The notes: a model not told the origin generated them from the sequence alone. Shown: positions 8,809-17,019, counted from the first letter of the stretch. The stretch is DNA of 34,186 nucleotides from Helicobacter salomonis (GCF_017979425.1 NZ_JAERIS010000017.1:1-34186); one strand, 5' to 3'. Program-made: numbers and translations.

Positions 8809-11037
8809 CTAAAGAATTTGGCGCACTTGTTCTAAGAGTGCATTATAACGGCGGATATTTTCTTCTTTATCCTGCGCGTCTTGTTCTAATTCTTCAATCT
8901 CTTTCTTGTAAGAGCCCATCAGCTTTGTCCCAATCTGTGCGCCCTTGATAGCGGATTCTAGAGCATTGAGAATGCTCTTTACATCGCTTTTAGCACGCTC
9001 TTTTAAGCTATACGAATACTCTTCAGCCGCACTCAAAAATGCTTCACATTCACTATCCCCCACCAACTCCCCTGATTGGTTGAGAATGGAGGGTAGAGAG
9101 AAGTTATAGGCAAATGCGGGCAACTGGATAGAGGCAATCACAGCGCGCACACTGGATTGAATCACATCTGGGTCTAAGTATTCATCCCCCACACCCTTTT
9201 GCAAGGCTTTGAATAAATCCTCCTTGAGCTGTTTGCGCCAAATGGTGATGTTTTTATTGTAGGCACTATCTAGGAGATCGCCAATCTCACTGGTGGCTTC
9301 TTGCAAGGCTGCGCGAATCGGACTGGCTTTGAGAGTTTTGTAGGTAATATTGTAAGTCTTGTATTCGTAGCGATTACCCGTCAGGCTACGCCAACCCAAA
9401 AACCCCATTCCCTTATCAACTCTTTTTGTCCTCTCTTCTGTTTTAGACCCCTGTGAGCTCTCTTGTGCCCGCTCAATTTCTCTAAAGAAACTTCTAATTT
9501 GTTGATCCAATTCTTCTCTAAGCTTGTTAGAAAGCGCGATTGCCGTGTCCTCAAAGGCTTCATCAGCGATAGACATCACTTTAGTTTGGATTTTCTCTAG
9601 CTTTTTGAGTTGCTCTTTGAGTTCGTTTAAATCTAGGGTGTTGAGCTTATCCACCTTGTTTTGCAAGGCACTGGCCACGCCCTTAGCAAACTGCTCTAAA
9701 CTCTTGAGCTTGCTTTGCAAAGTTTCTTGCAGAGCAGCTGTGATAATGGCTTCTTTTTGTGTACGCACTTGTTCTAGGATTTGCAAGACCTTTTGGGTGT
9801 TGGCTAGTAGGTTCAAATTAGAGAGAGCACTCTCTTTAGTAGCAAAGAAATCGGGGTAATTCTTGCGTAGATTCTCTAGTACCTTCTTAGCATTGGGGTC
9901 TTGTAAATTGTCATAATGGTTAGCAATCTCTGTGCTCACCCCAGAGCTAAAGAGCACCTCAAAGGCACTGAACTTGGCACAGGCCTCTGCACCATACTCT
10001 TCTTGCTTAGAGGTGAAGATGTCCTTTTGTTGGCGAGTGAGATTGGCTAGGGCTTTTTGGATGGATTGGGGTAGATTACCTCCAGCCTTAATCTCAGGGG
10101 CACTGAGCACATTGTCAAACTGGGAGGCTACGATGTGAAACTCTTTGATACCATTTTTTTGTTTGATGCTTTTAAGGAGCTCTAAATCCCGTGCGTTGAG
10201 AAACTGCCCACTGGGAGACACTAAAAAGACCACATCACAAGCGGCAATGAGCGATCTTGTGCGCTCCTCCCTAGAGACGATGGGATCGTCCATCCCAGGA
10301 GTGTCGATAATCTTGAGTTCTTTAAGGCGTTCTTCATTGAGGCGCAGCGTGATAGACTTGCTAAAGGGCATAAACTTACCACTAGAGCCCACATAGTCTT
10401 TGAGCTTTTCTCCCAGTTCGCTGTAACTGCCACACTCCACCTTTTGACTAGAGGGTAGACTGGAGGCTTGGATACCACTTTGTTGCATTTGCTCGTATTG
10501 TTCAAAATGGGCGTGTAAAGAAGAAGTACTGAGCTCCTGAGCGGCCATCTTTTTAGCGTTTTCACGCAATTCTGCATCGCTCTTTTTCTTCACCAAATTA
10601 GCGTTTTTCTTAAACTCCTCGTATTTGCGCTCTGTAGCTTCTTGGAGCAATTGCTGGTATTGGGCGTGCTTGCTTTTAATGTGCTCCACTTCTTCGGGGG
10701 TGTAAAAATCCACCTCTGCCTCAAAGCTCTCCCCATATTCTAAGATGGTGAGTGCCGCTGTCATGGGTGTAGCGGCTTTGGGCAACACACTCTGCCCTCC
10801 AAAAACTAGGGCATTTAAAAACGAGCTCTTGCCTGCTTTTACCCGCCCTAAAATCCCAATCTTTAAATCCCGATCTGCGTGCGCCTTGTCCTCAAAGATT
10901 TGTTTTAACTCGTGAGTGGGTTGGATGTCTAGCTCTTTCTCTAGGGCATAAAACTCTGTGCCTAGATTGTTATCTTTGATAAAATTCTCTAAGCGACTAT
11001 TCACATCAAGCAAATGCTCTACACTAATCTCGGCCAT
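8809..11037 (-). CDS. Dynamin-like GTPase (DLP2)
   Basis: A 742-aa dynamin-family protein. G1 is GRVKAGKSS (about 64-72), G2 is the Thr-rich TPMTAALT, and G3 is IIDTPGMDD. The G4 position reads ASQFDN rather than TKxD, a variation seen in some bacterial dynamins. A long helical region with coiled-coil segments (about 440-560 and 700-740) follows. The ATG directly abuts the stop of the upstream dynamin gene (TAAATG) and has its own AGGAG. Paired dynamins in bacteria (Campylobacter Cj0411/Cj0412, the LeoA/B/C set of enterotoxigenic E. coli) work as hetero-oligomers on membranes, so DLP1-DLP3 may form one complex; that is inference. Confidence 0.85.
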   Translation of the reverse strand: MAEISVEHLLDVNSRLENFIKDNNLGTEFYALEKELDIQPTHELKQIFEDKAHADRDLKIGILGRVKAGKSSFLNALVFGGQSVLPKAATPMTAALTILEYGESFEAEVDFYTPEEVEHIKSKHAQYQQLLQEATERKYEEFKKNANLVKKKSDAELRENAKKMAAQELSTSSLHAHFEQYEQMQQSGIQASSLPSSQKVECGSYSELGEKLKDYVGSSGKFMPFSKSITLRLNEERLKELKIIDTPGMDDPIVSREERTRSLIAACDVVFLVSPSGQFLNARDLELLKSIKQKNGIKEFHIVASQFDNVLSAPEIKAGGNLPQSIQKALANLTRQQKDIFTSKQEEYGAEACAKFSAFEVLFSSGVSTEIANHYDNLQDPNAKKVLENLRKNYPDFFATKESALSNLNLLANTQKVLQILEQVRTQKEAIITAALQETLQSKLKSLEQFAKGVASALQNKVDKLNTLDLNELKEQLKKLEKIQTKVMSIADEAFEDTAIALSNKLREELDQQIRSFFREIERAQESSQGSKTEERTKRVDKGMGFLGWRSLTGNRYEYKTYNITYKTLKASPIRAALQEATSEIGDLLDSAYNKNITIWRKQLKEDLFKALQKGVGDEYLDPDVIQSSVRAVIASIQLPAFAYNFSLPSILNQSGELVGDSECEAFLSAAEEYSYSLKERAKSDVKSILNALESAIKGAQIGTKLMGSYKKEIEELEQDAQDKEENIRRYNALLEQVRQIL

Positions 11038-12752
11038 TTATTCTCCTAAGTATTGTTGGTGTAAGTGTTCTAGGTTGCTAAGTGTGCTCTCTAAGGCACT
11101 GATCTGACTCTGTAAGTCCTGTGTTTGCTGGCTTCTCTGTTCTTGGATTTGTTGGATTTGATTCTGTTTTTGGGCAATTCTCTCACTAAAGACTTGGCTA
11201 GTCTGGGCAATGATGGTGTTGACTTGGGTACTAAAGTAGGCACTTAGCTCGGGTCTGATCTGGGCTAAAATACTGGGGATCACTTGATTGGCAATCTTCT
11301 CTCTAACTGCCTCTTCTTTCTTGCTTTGCACGAATTTAGAGAAGATACCGGGCAGGATAGACAAGAGTGTGCTTAAGATTGTGCCTACAAGCGGATTGAT
11401 TGTAAAACCCAAACGTCCCAAAGTTTGCAAAGCCACTGCCCCTGAAGAAGCTAGGGCAAGATTGGAGAGAAACCCTGCTTTACCCTCTTGCTTGTTCTCT
11501 AAAGCCCGCATCGCCGCAAAGCAACTGCTCTCTACAAAGTCCTTGAGGTGATCGGCCCAGGTATTGAGATCATCTGCTTCAAAGGCAATGCCACGCACAC
11601 TCATCTGAAAGTCTTCAATGATGTGCTGGTTGATCCCAATGAGTTTTCTTTGGATTTCAGCTAATAACACAGGGCGGATGATATTATTGATTTCTCTTTC
11701 AAAATCTCCTCCCTGCAAGATGATTTGCACGAGTAGATTGGCATTGCCCTCTAAAGCCCTTCTGACCTCTGTTAAAATGCCTTCAAGATTGTGATTGGCA
11801 TAACGGCTTTGTGCCTGCTCTAGCGCCTGTTGCCTCTGTGTTTCAATCTGAGACATCTCCTCTTGTAAGCTCTGGATTAGGGCTTGATTCTCTTCTTGAT
11901 TGCTATGCAAGCCCCTTAACTCTGTTTGCAATTGTGAGCGCATGTTTGTATAGAGCAACTCTAAACGGGCATGAAAAATGCGCTTGAAGAGCATTTCACT
12001 ATCAATACGCCCTAACATCTGGTTGAGGACAATCCTACCATTGTGATCGTCTAAAAACTCTAGGGGTTCTTGGGTGCCAAAATGCAAACTCAGCTGGTCT
12101 GCAACAGCTTGCTTGATCTCTTCTAAGTCGCTAGGAGCGACTAGATTTATCTTGCTAAGGGCTAGAGCGAATTGCTTATTAGCCCGCTCAATGCCTTCTA
12201 ATTCACGCAGAAAGCTCTGGGTGATGATTTTTTCTGTGGCAGAGCAAACAAGGGCGATAAAGTGTACCCCCCCCCCCCCGCAGCTCCATACCTTAAAAGT
12301 GCCTTATTGTGGGCTTCAATAGGAGCGTTATAGCCGGGCATATCCACTAAAATCAAGGGCTCAATGGCTTGGAGTTGAGCAGAATTGAGAAACACTTTTA
12401 AGTGATTAAACTGAGAAGCTTGGGCTTGGGCATGTGATAAGTCTGCAAGAGCAAAACTAGTGACCACTCCTTCATCACTCACGGCTTCTACACGCTCAGA
12501 GGTAGAATATCTGAGCTCTGTAGCAATGGCTGTTTCAGGTGTGATAGCCACCCCTAAAATATCCCTCCCTAGAAAGGCATTGAGCAAACTAGACTTGCCC
12601 GCACTAAAACCCCCAATCACAGGGATTAAGAGCTCTTGGTGCTCTATTTCTGCTTGTAGAGTTTGCACATCACTTTGCAACCCCTGTAAGCACGCTGTCT
12701 CTAGGCTTTTTACGCCTTCTAGGAAACGTAGATAATTCTGTCGTACAAGCAC
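11038..12752 (-). CDS. Phase-variable dynamin-like GTPase (DLP1), frame-broken at poly-G
   Basis: The GTG start at 12752 has GGGAGG 6 nt upstream. The first frame encodes the GTPase N-terminus with G1 GGFSAGKSS, G2 Thr (TPETAIAT) and G3 DMPGYN, then enters a 13-G run (minus strand; 12267-12279) and ends at 12198 as a 184-aa product. The continuation (VHFIALVCSATEK… onward) is in another frame down to 11038. It contains a hydrophobic stretch (ALQTLGRLGFTINPLVGTIL and beyond), perhaps a membrane-inserting paddle, and C-terminal coiled coil. A tract of 11 or 14 G would join the frames into about 571 aa; 13 is OFF. The C-terminal frame alone is open from a TTG at 12087, but I see no independent start signal there. 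Confidence 0.8.
12267..12279 (-). repeat. Poly-G(13) slippage tract inside the dynamin gene
   Basis: Thirteen consecutive C on the plus strand (G on the coding strand) encode Gly residues just after the G3 region of DLP1. It is much longer than any other C/G run I see in the window (next are about 6-7). Homopolymers of this kind switch genes by slipped-strand mispairing in Helicobacter. The exact length may vary between cells or be a sequencing error. Confidence 0.85.
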
Positions 12753-12779
12753 AAAAAACCTCCCACGGCAATTCTTGCT

Positions 12780-12785
12780 GTTATA
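12780..12785 (-). promoter_or_regulatory. Candidate extended -10 of the dynamin operon
   Basis: On the minus strand TATGCTATAAC places TATAAC, preceded by TGC, about 28 nt before the GTG start at 12752. No good -35 is visible, which is usual for Helicobacter sigma-80 promoters. Confidence 0.45.
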
Positions 12786-13179
12786 GCATAGTTTTATAGT
12801 TTTGTGGAATGTTCCTTGGTTCTTGCTTGGTCCTTGTTATGAGGGAAGTTTTGATGTTGGTGTGTAAGGTGTGCGGCATACAGCACACTATTTTCAACTC
12901 TTTCTTGCTACTTTGCTCTCAGAACTTTCTTGGGTAAAGGAGAACGGATGGATGCACTTTTTGATCAATGGAATGAACAGAAAAAGAACACTAACAGATT
13001 GGCTCCGCACAGGATTATACCGGGGAGTATTTACTGGGTCTGTGTCGGTTATAACATCGGACATGAGGTGTATGGAAAGTCAAAAACCTTTACGCGCCCT
13101 GTTTTGGTCTTGAAGCTTTTAAGCAATAGATTATTTCTAGGTGTACCGCTTTCCAGCAAGACTCATAAAAGAGAGTTAC

Positions 13180-13356
13180 CTATTTGCGCCGTAAAGCCCC
13201 TAGCTTTAGCTATGGAGATATAAGGCGTATTTTGTGCTATAATGTCTTTCGTAGAGTGGGGGCATCCACTCTTGGAGTAGAAGTCGTAAGACCCACTTGT
13301 GGGCAGGCTTTGATGATACCAGAATCCCCTAGCTTTAGCTATGGGGAGTATGTCAA
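13180..13356 (+). mobile_element. ISHp608-type mini-element (no transposase), copy 1
   Basis: The element has the complete IS200/IS605 single-strand end code. Left: TTAC flank (13176-13179), then guide AAAG (13193-13196) and hairpin CCCCTAGCTTTAGCTATGG (from 13197). Right: guide GAAT (13322-13325), hairpin 13326-13346, and cleavage site TCAA (13353-13356). These are the TTAC/TCAA sites and AAAG/GAAT guides established for ISHp608 TnpA. It encodes no TnpA or TnpB, so it is a non-autonomous palindrome-associated element needing TnpA in trans. It sits inside the toxin gene. The left hairpin has one mismatch. Confidence 0.85.
13235..13243 (+). promoter_or_regulatory. Extended -10 promoter inside mini-element 1
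   Basis: TGCTATAAT reads toward the right end of the element and would start a transcript near 13250, just ahead of the structured segment. The second copy has TGCTAATAT at the equivalent place (32540-32548). Confidence 0.5.
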
Positions 13357-13376
13357 CATACCATCACCTCTTCAGG
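13250..13376 (+). ncRNA. Candidate stand-alone omega-RNA, copy 1
   Basis: The segment can form stem GAGTGG/CCACTC (13254-13259, 13266-13271, loop GGGCAT), then a conserved CGTAAGAC, stem CCCA/TGGG (13292-13295, 13300-13303), and the right-end hairpin. Copy 2 keeps the loop and the CGTAAGAC but changes both strands of the stems. In IS200/IS605 elements the RNA ending at the right end is the TnpB guide RNA, with the guide running past TCAA; here that guide (13357-13376) is the toxin-gene sequence. Function is inferred; no TnpB gene is in the window. Confidence 0.45.
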
Positions 13377-13517
13377 GACAGCAATAACACCGAACAAATT
13401 GCTTTGCTCCACCAACTCAGAGTGTTTGATTCCAGGCGCAGGCAAGGCAAAATCTCAAAAATAGACAAACAAAGCCTGGAAACAATCAGAGAACGGATTA
13501 GAAAAGAAGTGATCTAG

Positions 13518-13740
13518 GATATTCCCTACTCGAAGGTAGGGCAACTCTACACCTGCGAAAACAAGCGTGAGCCCTCACCCAAAACGGGCTACGACCGCAT
13601 TATGCCACAAAAATAATTGGGTTACCCATAAGGACTTTTATCCCCTGAAGCACTCTCAACCCATGCTGGATAGTCCTTAAACCTGCTACTATCCCAATCC
13701 CTTGCAGAATAATCCTCTCGCTCTTAGCTAAGAGGATATC
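13518..13740. other. Intergenic stretch with stem-loops
   Basis: No gene is seen. Hairpin CCCTAC/GTAGGG (13524-13541) follows the toxin stop directly and may be its terminator, though it lacks a U-run. An imperfect hairpin with arms AAGGAC (13630-13635) and GTCCTT (13673-13678) follows. ATCCTCT/AGAGGAT near 13711-13737 lies just past the stop of the minus-strand gene and could serve as its terminator. Confidence 0.4.
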
Positions 13741-14082
13741 TCAACTCTTTACACCCTTACCCTCCCCTTTAGGCTTTCTACCTTTAGGCTTTTTAGGCTG
13801 AACTTGCACCTGTGTTGCCTCTTGCTCTTTAGCCACCTTTTCCATCTCTGCCTGCATTTGCGCTTTCTCTGCCTGCATCTGTGCCTTAGTGCGTCTAACC
13901 CGTTTAGGTTTCTCAAAGAGCATAGCCATCTGTGCTTTGATCTCTACAAGCTCATTAACCAAATCCCAAACCTTTGCCTGTTCAAGTTGGGTTTGAATCT
14001 CATGTAGGCGTTGTGTTTTTTGCATGAGCTCTTGGGAGTTTTGGATTCTCTCTAGGTCATGGAAGTCTGTCTTGTTATCCAT
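13741..14082 (-). CDS. Hypothetical coiled-coil protein with basic tail
   Basis: A 113-aa protein. Residues 1-60 are amphipathic helix, 60-90 contain a repeated KAQMQAE unit, and the C-terminus is Lys/Gly/Pro-rich (KPKGRKPKGEGKGVKS), suggesting nucleic-acid contact. ATG 14082 has AAAGGA upstream. No family recognised. It is next to mobile DNA and a very AT-rich stretch, and resembles small plasmid or phage accessory proteins only in style. Confidence 0.5.
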   Translation of the reverse strand: MDNKTDFHDLERIQNSQELMQKTQRLHEIQTQLEQAKVWDLVNELVEIKAQMAMLFEKPKRVRRTKAQMQAEKAQMQAEMEKVAKEQEATQVQVQPKKPKGRKPKGEGKGVKS

Positions 14083-14782
14083 TCATTAATCCTTTATCTT
14101 AAATGTAAGAGTATCGCATTTAACTTCAATCAACATTAAATATCAATATAATAGTAATTTATTAAATTAAAATAATATATAATTAAATTATATTAAAATT
14201 TATTATATATTTATAAGATTATATAGCTAATACAATTTGTGAGCTTGTTAGCTCTGTAGGTAGACAAAGTTTTCAATTTTTCCACAGACTACACCTCTGA
14301 ATGGCGTAAAAAAGGCTATTAATACTCAAATATAATTTGATTAAAATTAATTAAATTATATCATAATTTTAAATAAAATTTATTAAAATTTAATTGTAAT
14401 TTATTTATTTTAAATTATAAAACAGGTAAACCTTTTCAATAGAGTTTCTCATGGGCAAAATCTTGGGATCATACACCGTCAATTCTACTCTTCAAAAATC
14501 CTCCATTTCACTTTAGTTCTTCTCACCTTCTTGCCACGCTTAAACCTCCGATGTGTATGAACAACTCACAACCGCCAAGATATGGCAAGGGTATCACAAG
14601 AGCACTTTTAGCGAAATGGTATCAAAATCTCTAACTTGTATCTGCACTCCTGCCTCCGAGTAAAAAACATTTGGTTGTGTATGGCTCATGTGACTGACTA
14701 GAGTCCTTTGATGTTTGCACAGAAAATGTAAAAAATGTGCTATAATGCAGATGAATTCGAGGGCGGGCTTCTGCCCATCTCC
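14083..14782. other. Gene-free region with two very AT-rich blocks
   Basis: Blocks at about 14130-14235 and 14315-14425 are composed almost wholly of A and T with TTAAAT/AATTAAAT-type motifs, separated by about 80 bp of ordinary composition. They could be a DNA-unwinding element, a replication origin remnant or an H-NS-like silencing target; none is shown. Between about 14430 and 14700 short frames such as …YEQLTTAKIWQGYHKSTF… look like gene debris but cannot be assigned. Confidence 0.4.
14738..14746 (+). promoter_or_regulatory. Extended -10 promoter TGCTATAAT
   Basis: A consensus extended -10 (TATAAT at 14741-14746) points rightward into the 3' end of the decayed Abi-like gene on the opposite strand. 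It would make an antisense transcript. A TTGCAC lies upstream, but its 20-nt spacing is too long for a good -35. Confidence 0.4.
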
Positions 14783-15528
14783 TTACGAATTTTCCTTTTC
14801 AAACTGTTCTCCAGCTATTAGGTCCAGCAATCCATCATCAAAGCTTTTCAACACATCATCTAGGAATAGCTCGATGTTTCGGGGTGCGATACCAATGATT
14901 GTACCGTTCTTACAGACCTATAAAATCCTACAAAACCCTGCAAAATTCTACAAGGCTGGGATTTCTGCTGTATTCTTGGTTCATCCATGCCTACCATACA
15001 CCTTTGGTTTTCGGGCGTTTGGCTTTTCGCATGTCCGCAAGCGTTAATTCGGCAGGAACTCTGCCTACTAAAGGCAATGCCTATTTTAGCAAAAATTGGG
15101 ATTATTGGGGCAAAAATAATTCTATAAAAAATTTGTATAGTTTTATAGAATTTTATAGATTTTATCTTGCTGTTTCTAGCCCTAAACTTAGTCGTAAAGA
15201 TTTTACTCCGCGTATAGGCACTCTCGTTGATCACTCTGACAATCTCACCCAACGATACCTTTGAAAGAAGCTGTGTATGCGTGAGTTTTCCATTTAACTC
15301 CAGTTTTTGAATCTTGCTTGCAATTTTAACATCTGGGTAATGTCTTAACCAGTCAGTAGAAACCTTCCGCTTTTCAAAGTCGAGCAAATTTCGCAAAATT
15401 AGCTCTATACTTGCTAACCTTGGCGTAATCTTAGCAATCAGTCTAAGGTTATCAAAATGCTCATCTATACTTTCATACGAATCCAGTCTTTCTTGGGAGA
15501 AAAACAAAACTAGCTTGGTCTTCTCCAT
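14783..15528 (-). pseudogene. Decayed Abi-like (abortive-infection type) gene
   Basis: ATG 15528 begins an N-terminal part (FSQERLDSYESIDEHFDNLR…ASIELILRNLLD) that resembles Abi-like proteins found in Helicobacter and Campylobacter. Later parts appear in other frames: GRVPAELTLADMRKAKRPKT, interrupted by a TAG, and the C-terminal IGIAPRNIELFLDDVLKSF ending with TAA at 14783-14785. Between the VRTV… and GTIIGIAPRN segments the RNxxxH/HEPN-like motif expected from this family seems to be deleted. Several frame breaks and this deletion make it inactive. The family call is from recalled pattern and is moderate. Confidence 0.55.
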
Positions 15529-15734
15529 CACTTATCCAGCAAAACTAACCTAAAGGGAGCTTGGCAGTAAAAAGTGATAAAGAAATACACTCAAAAAGCC
15601 TATAACAGCAAGCCATCGGAGAATCATGTGGGGGGTTCCCAGTTTTGTTTTTAAGGGAGTATACAACATCTCAGTACTCTCAACCTTCGTCAGAGCTTCA
15701 CCATGTTATGCTTCATCTCGCTAAAGGGGTTGTG

Positions 15735-15968
15735 TTGAGCCGAAAAGAGCGTATTAAACTCGAAATCGATGTGTTAAAAGTCCTGATAGTAGCTCTACTC
15801 ACCGCCATCTTTGGAGTTTTTGGATTCCTTACGATCAACTATCTCAAGGTCGATTTTACCCAGGGTATTATAATCTCCGTTGGATTAGCAGTCTTGCTTA
15901 GCATTTTGCTCATCCTGTCCCGCAGGCTTCTTGCCGATCTTGATGAAGTGGAGGAGATGGAAGAATGA
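15735..15968 (+). CDS. Small two-helix membrane protein
   Basis: The frame extends back to 15645, but a ribosome-binding site AAAGGGG (15723-15729) favours TTG 15735 (or GTG 15732). This gives 77 aa: a charged start SRKERIKLEIDVLK, membrane helix VLIVALLTAIFGVFGFLTI, a short loop, a second helix and an acidic tail. It overlaps the next gene by ATGA. I recall similar small proteins near accessory loci in Campylobacterota, but no function is known to me. Confidence 0.6.
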   Translation: MSRKERIKLEIDVLKVLIVALLTAIFGVFGFLTINYLKVDFTQGIIISVGLAVLLSILLILSRRLLADLDEVEEMEE

Positions 15969-16108
15969 TAGGTATTGCGGTCTCTCTCTTTGCGCTTTTC
16001 TGCTTTAGTTTCTCCATACTGTACCTGTTATGGGGGTTCAAAAAAGCGGATCGTAAGCGAGCGCACTCCAAGAAAGATACGCACACACATAGCGCAGACA
16101 ATCAGTGA
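15965..16108 (+). CDS. 47-aa single-pass membrane protein
   Basis: ATG 15965 overlaps the preceding stop (ATGA), which signals translational coupling. The protein has one membrane helix (IGIAVSLFALFCFSFSILYL) followed by a basic, His-rich tail (KKADRKRAHSKKDTHTH). It ends with TGA at 16106-16108. The two-gene pair probably acts together, perhaps as holin-like, toxin-like or membrane accessory peptides; unproven. Confidence 0.55.
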   Translation: MIGIAVSLFALFCFSFSILYLLWGFKKADRKRAHSKKDTHTHSADNQ

Positions 16109-16735
16109 TTTTGCTTGCTCTACTTCTACTCAACCCCTCAACTCCCCTCAATCCATCCCAAACCAAGTCCAAAAAGTTAAGAAAGAGTAAGAGGCAGAGC
16201 ATAAAATCTAACAACCTAGAACCCCAACAACCCACTCAAAATCAAACATAGCGTTTTTAGCCCCGTAAAGGGGTCATACGCAGCGATTTAGACAAAAAAC
16301 ATACTCCAGTACCCCCAACCCCCAAATGCACTTAGAATACGATTCTGAGCATCCTAGAGCATATAGCCCAAAAACCCTTCTACTCTCTAAGCTCATCTGA
16401 TTGCTAAACCTCCCAGCGTGTTGCTCGACTCCACACCGTTCAATCTCCTAACATCTCACTTCCAAAGCGCACAAAGATCCTTGGGTGTAAGGTCATTGGT
16501 GCCACTACCAGCTAAAACCCTTGCAAATCCTCTCACAAGAACTCAAAATGCTTCACTTCACATCCCCAAAGCACACCTTCTTTCCTCTTCACTTCAAAAC
16601 ACCTTCATAGACCCCTTTAAAATGCTCTATAATCAACACAACACCCTCAACCCATACCGAAACCTACCTGTACCTTTAAAACGATTGTAGAGCGTTTTAC
16701 AACACTTTTCTCTCCTCTCAAAAGCCCCAGGGGGG

Positions 16736-16789
16736 TGTGGGGGTCTCCCCCACAAGTAACATGTAAGCTGCGCACCTTGTGTGCGCAGC
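16736..16789. repeat. Two adjacent perfect hairpins
   Basis: TGTGGGGG/CCCCCACA (16736-16743, 16747-16754, loop TCT) is followed by GCTGCGCAC/GTGCGCAGC (16767-16775, 16781-16789, loop CTTGT). The stems are 8 and 9 bp without mismatches. No U-run follows in either direction, so they are not classical terminators. Confidence 0.6.
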
Positions 16790-16845
16790 ATTCCGAATCA
16801 TCAGGAAGCATGCACTGAAAATTTTACAATTGCTTTAAGCTTTCT

Positions 16846-16914
16846 CGCGTGCGCGCATGCGTATCTCGTGCATTATGCGCGCCCGCGCCATGCGCATGCA
16901 TGCGCGCGCATGTA
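16846..16914. repeat. Alternating purine-pyrimidine GC-rich tract (Z-DNA-prone)
   Basis: 16846-16864 and 16889-16914 are strictly alternating pyrimidine-purine, mostly GC/GT/AT steps, and contain several self-complementary GCGC, GCATGC and TGCGCA sites. Composition contrasts sharply with the AT-rich flanks. The tract is also dense in GCGC and TGCA-type methylation targets. Confidence 0.6.
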
Positions 16915-17019
16915 GGTGTTTAGCCCTTTTAAAAAAATGTCCATTACAGAAAGATTATGTTCGTAATTTAGATCATAAAATACTACCAAAAATACTACCA
17001 ATCTTGCAGGTTTCTCTCT

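Larger units (their letters stand above)
12948..13517 (+). pseudogene. PemK/MazF-like toxin gene interrupted by a mini-element
   Basis: ATG 12948 has AAAGGAG 5 nt upstream. The frame encodes the N-terminal part of a PemK-type endoribonuclease toxin: GSIYWVCVGYNIGHEVYGKS then RPVLVLK…GVPLSS. After 13179 the 177-bp element at 13180-13356 intrudes and a stop appears at 13221-13223, leaving a 91-aa product. Joining 13179 to 13357 restores one frame through LFRDSNNTEQIALLHQLRVF and DSRRQGKISK to TAG 13515-13517, giving 130 aa. This tail is what I expect for the C-terminus of this family. No antitoxin gene is visible next to it; such toxins are often solitary. ATG 12930 is an alternative upstream start without a ribosome-binding site. 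Confidence 0.75.
16109..17019. other. Gene-free region between accessory DNA and the fdh operon
   Basis: No convincing gene. A 90-codon plus-strand frame (16418-16690) has unnatural composition and no ribosome-binding site. A CCCC-GTAAA-GGGG hairpin lies near 16262-16274. Two perfect hairpins and a GC-rich alternating stretch are listed separately. The last 100 bp (16915-17019) are AT-rich. Confidence 0.5.

Noticed and set aside
12198-12752. Separate short GTPase gene with its own C-terminus
   Set aside because: The last residues after the poly-G run are out-of-frame translation; the true continuation lies in the next frame and leads directly to the 11038-12087 part.
13184-13387. ORFs across the mini-elements (also 32518-32703)
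   Set aside because: They consist of the structured element ends in one frame; the two copies do not conserve amino acids but do conserve base pairing.
14430-14700. Gene remnant with protein-like fragments
   Set aside because: Fragments are 20-40 codons in separate frames with no recognisable family, so nothing can be supported.
16418-16690. 90-codon plus-strand ORF
   Set aside because: No ribosome-binding site, unnatural composition (rich in Ser/Thr/Pro/Asn without pattern), and surrounded by non-coding hairpins.
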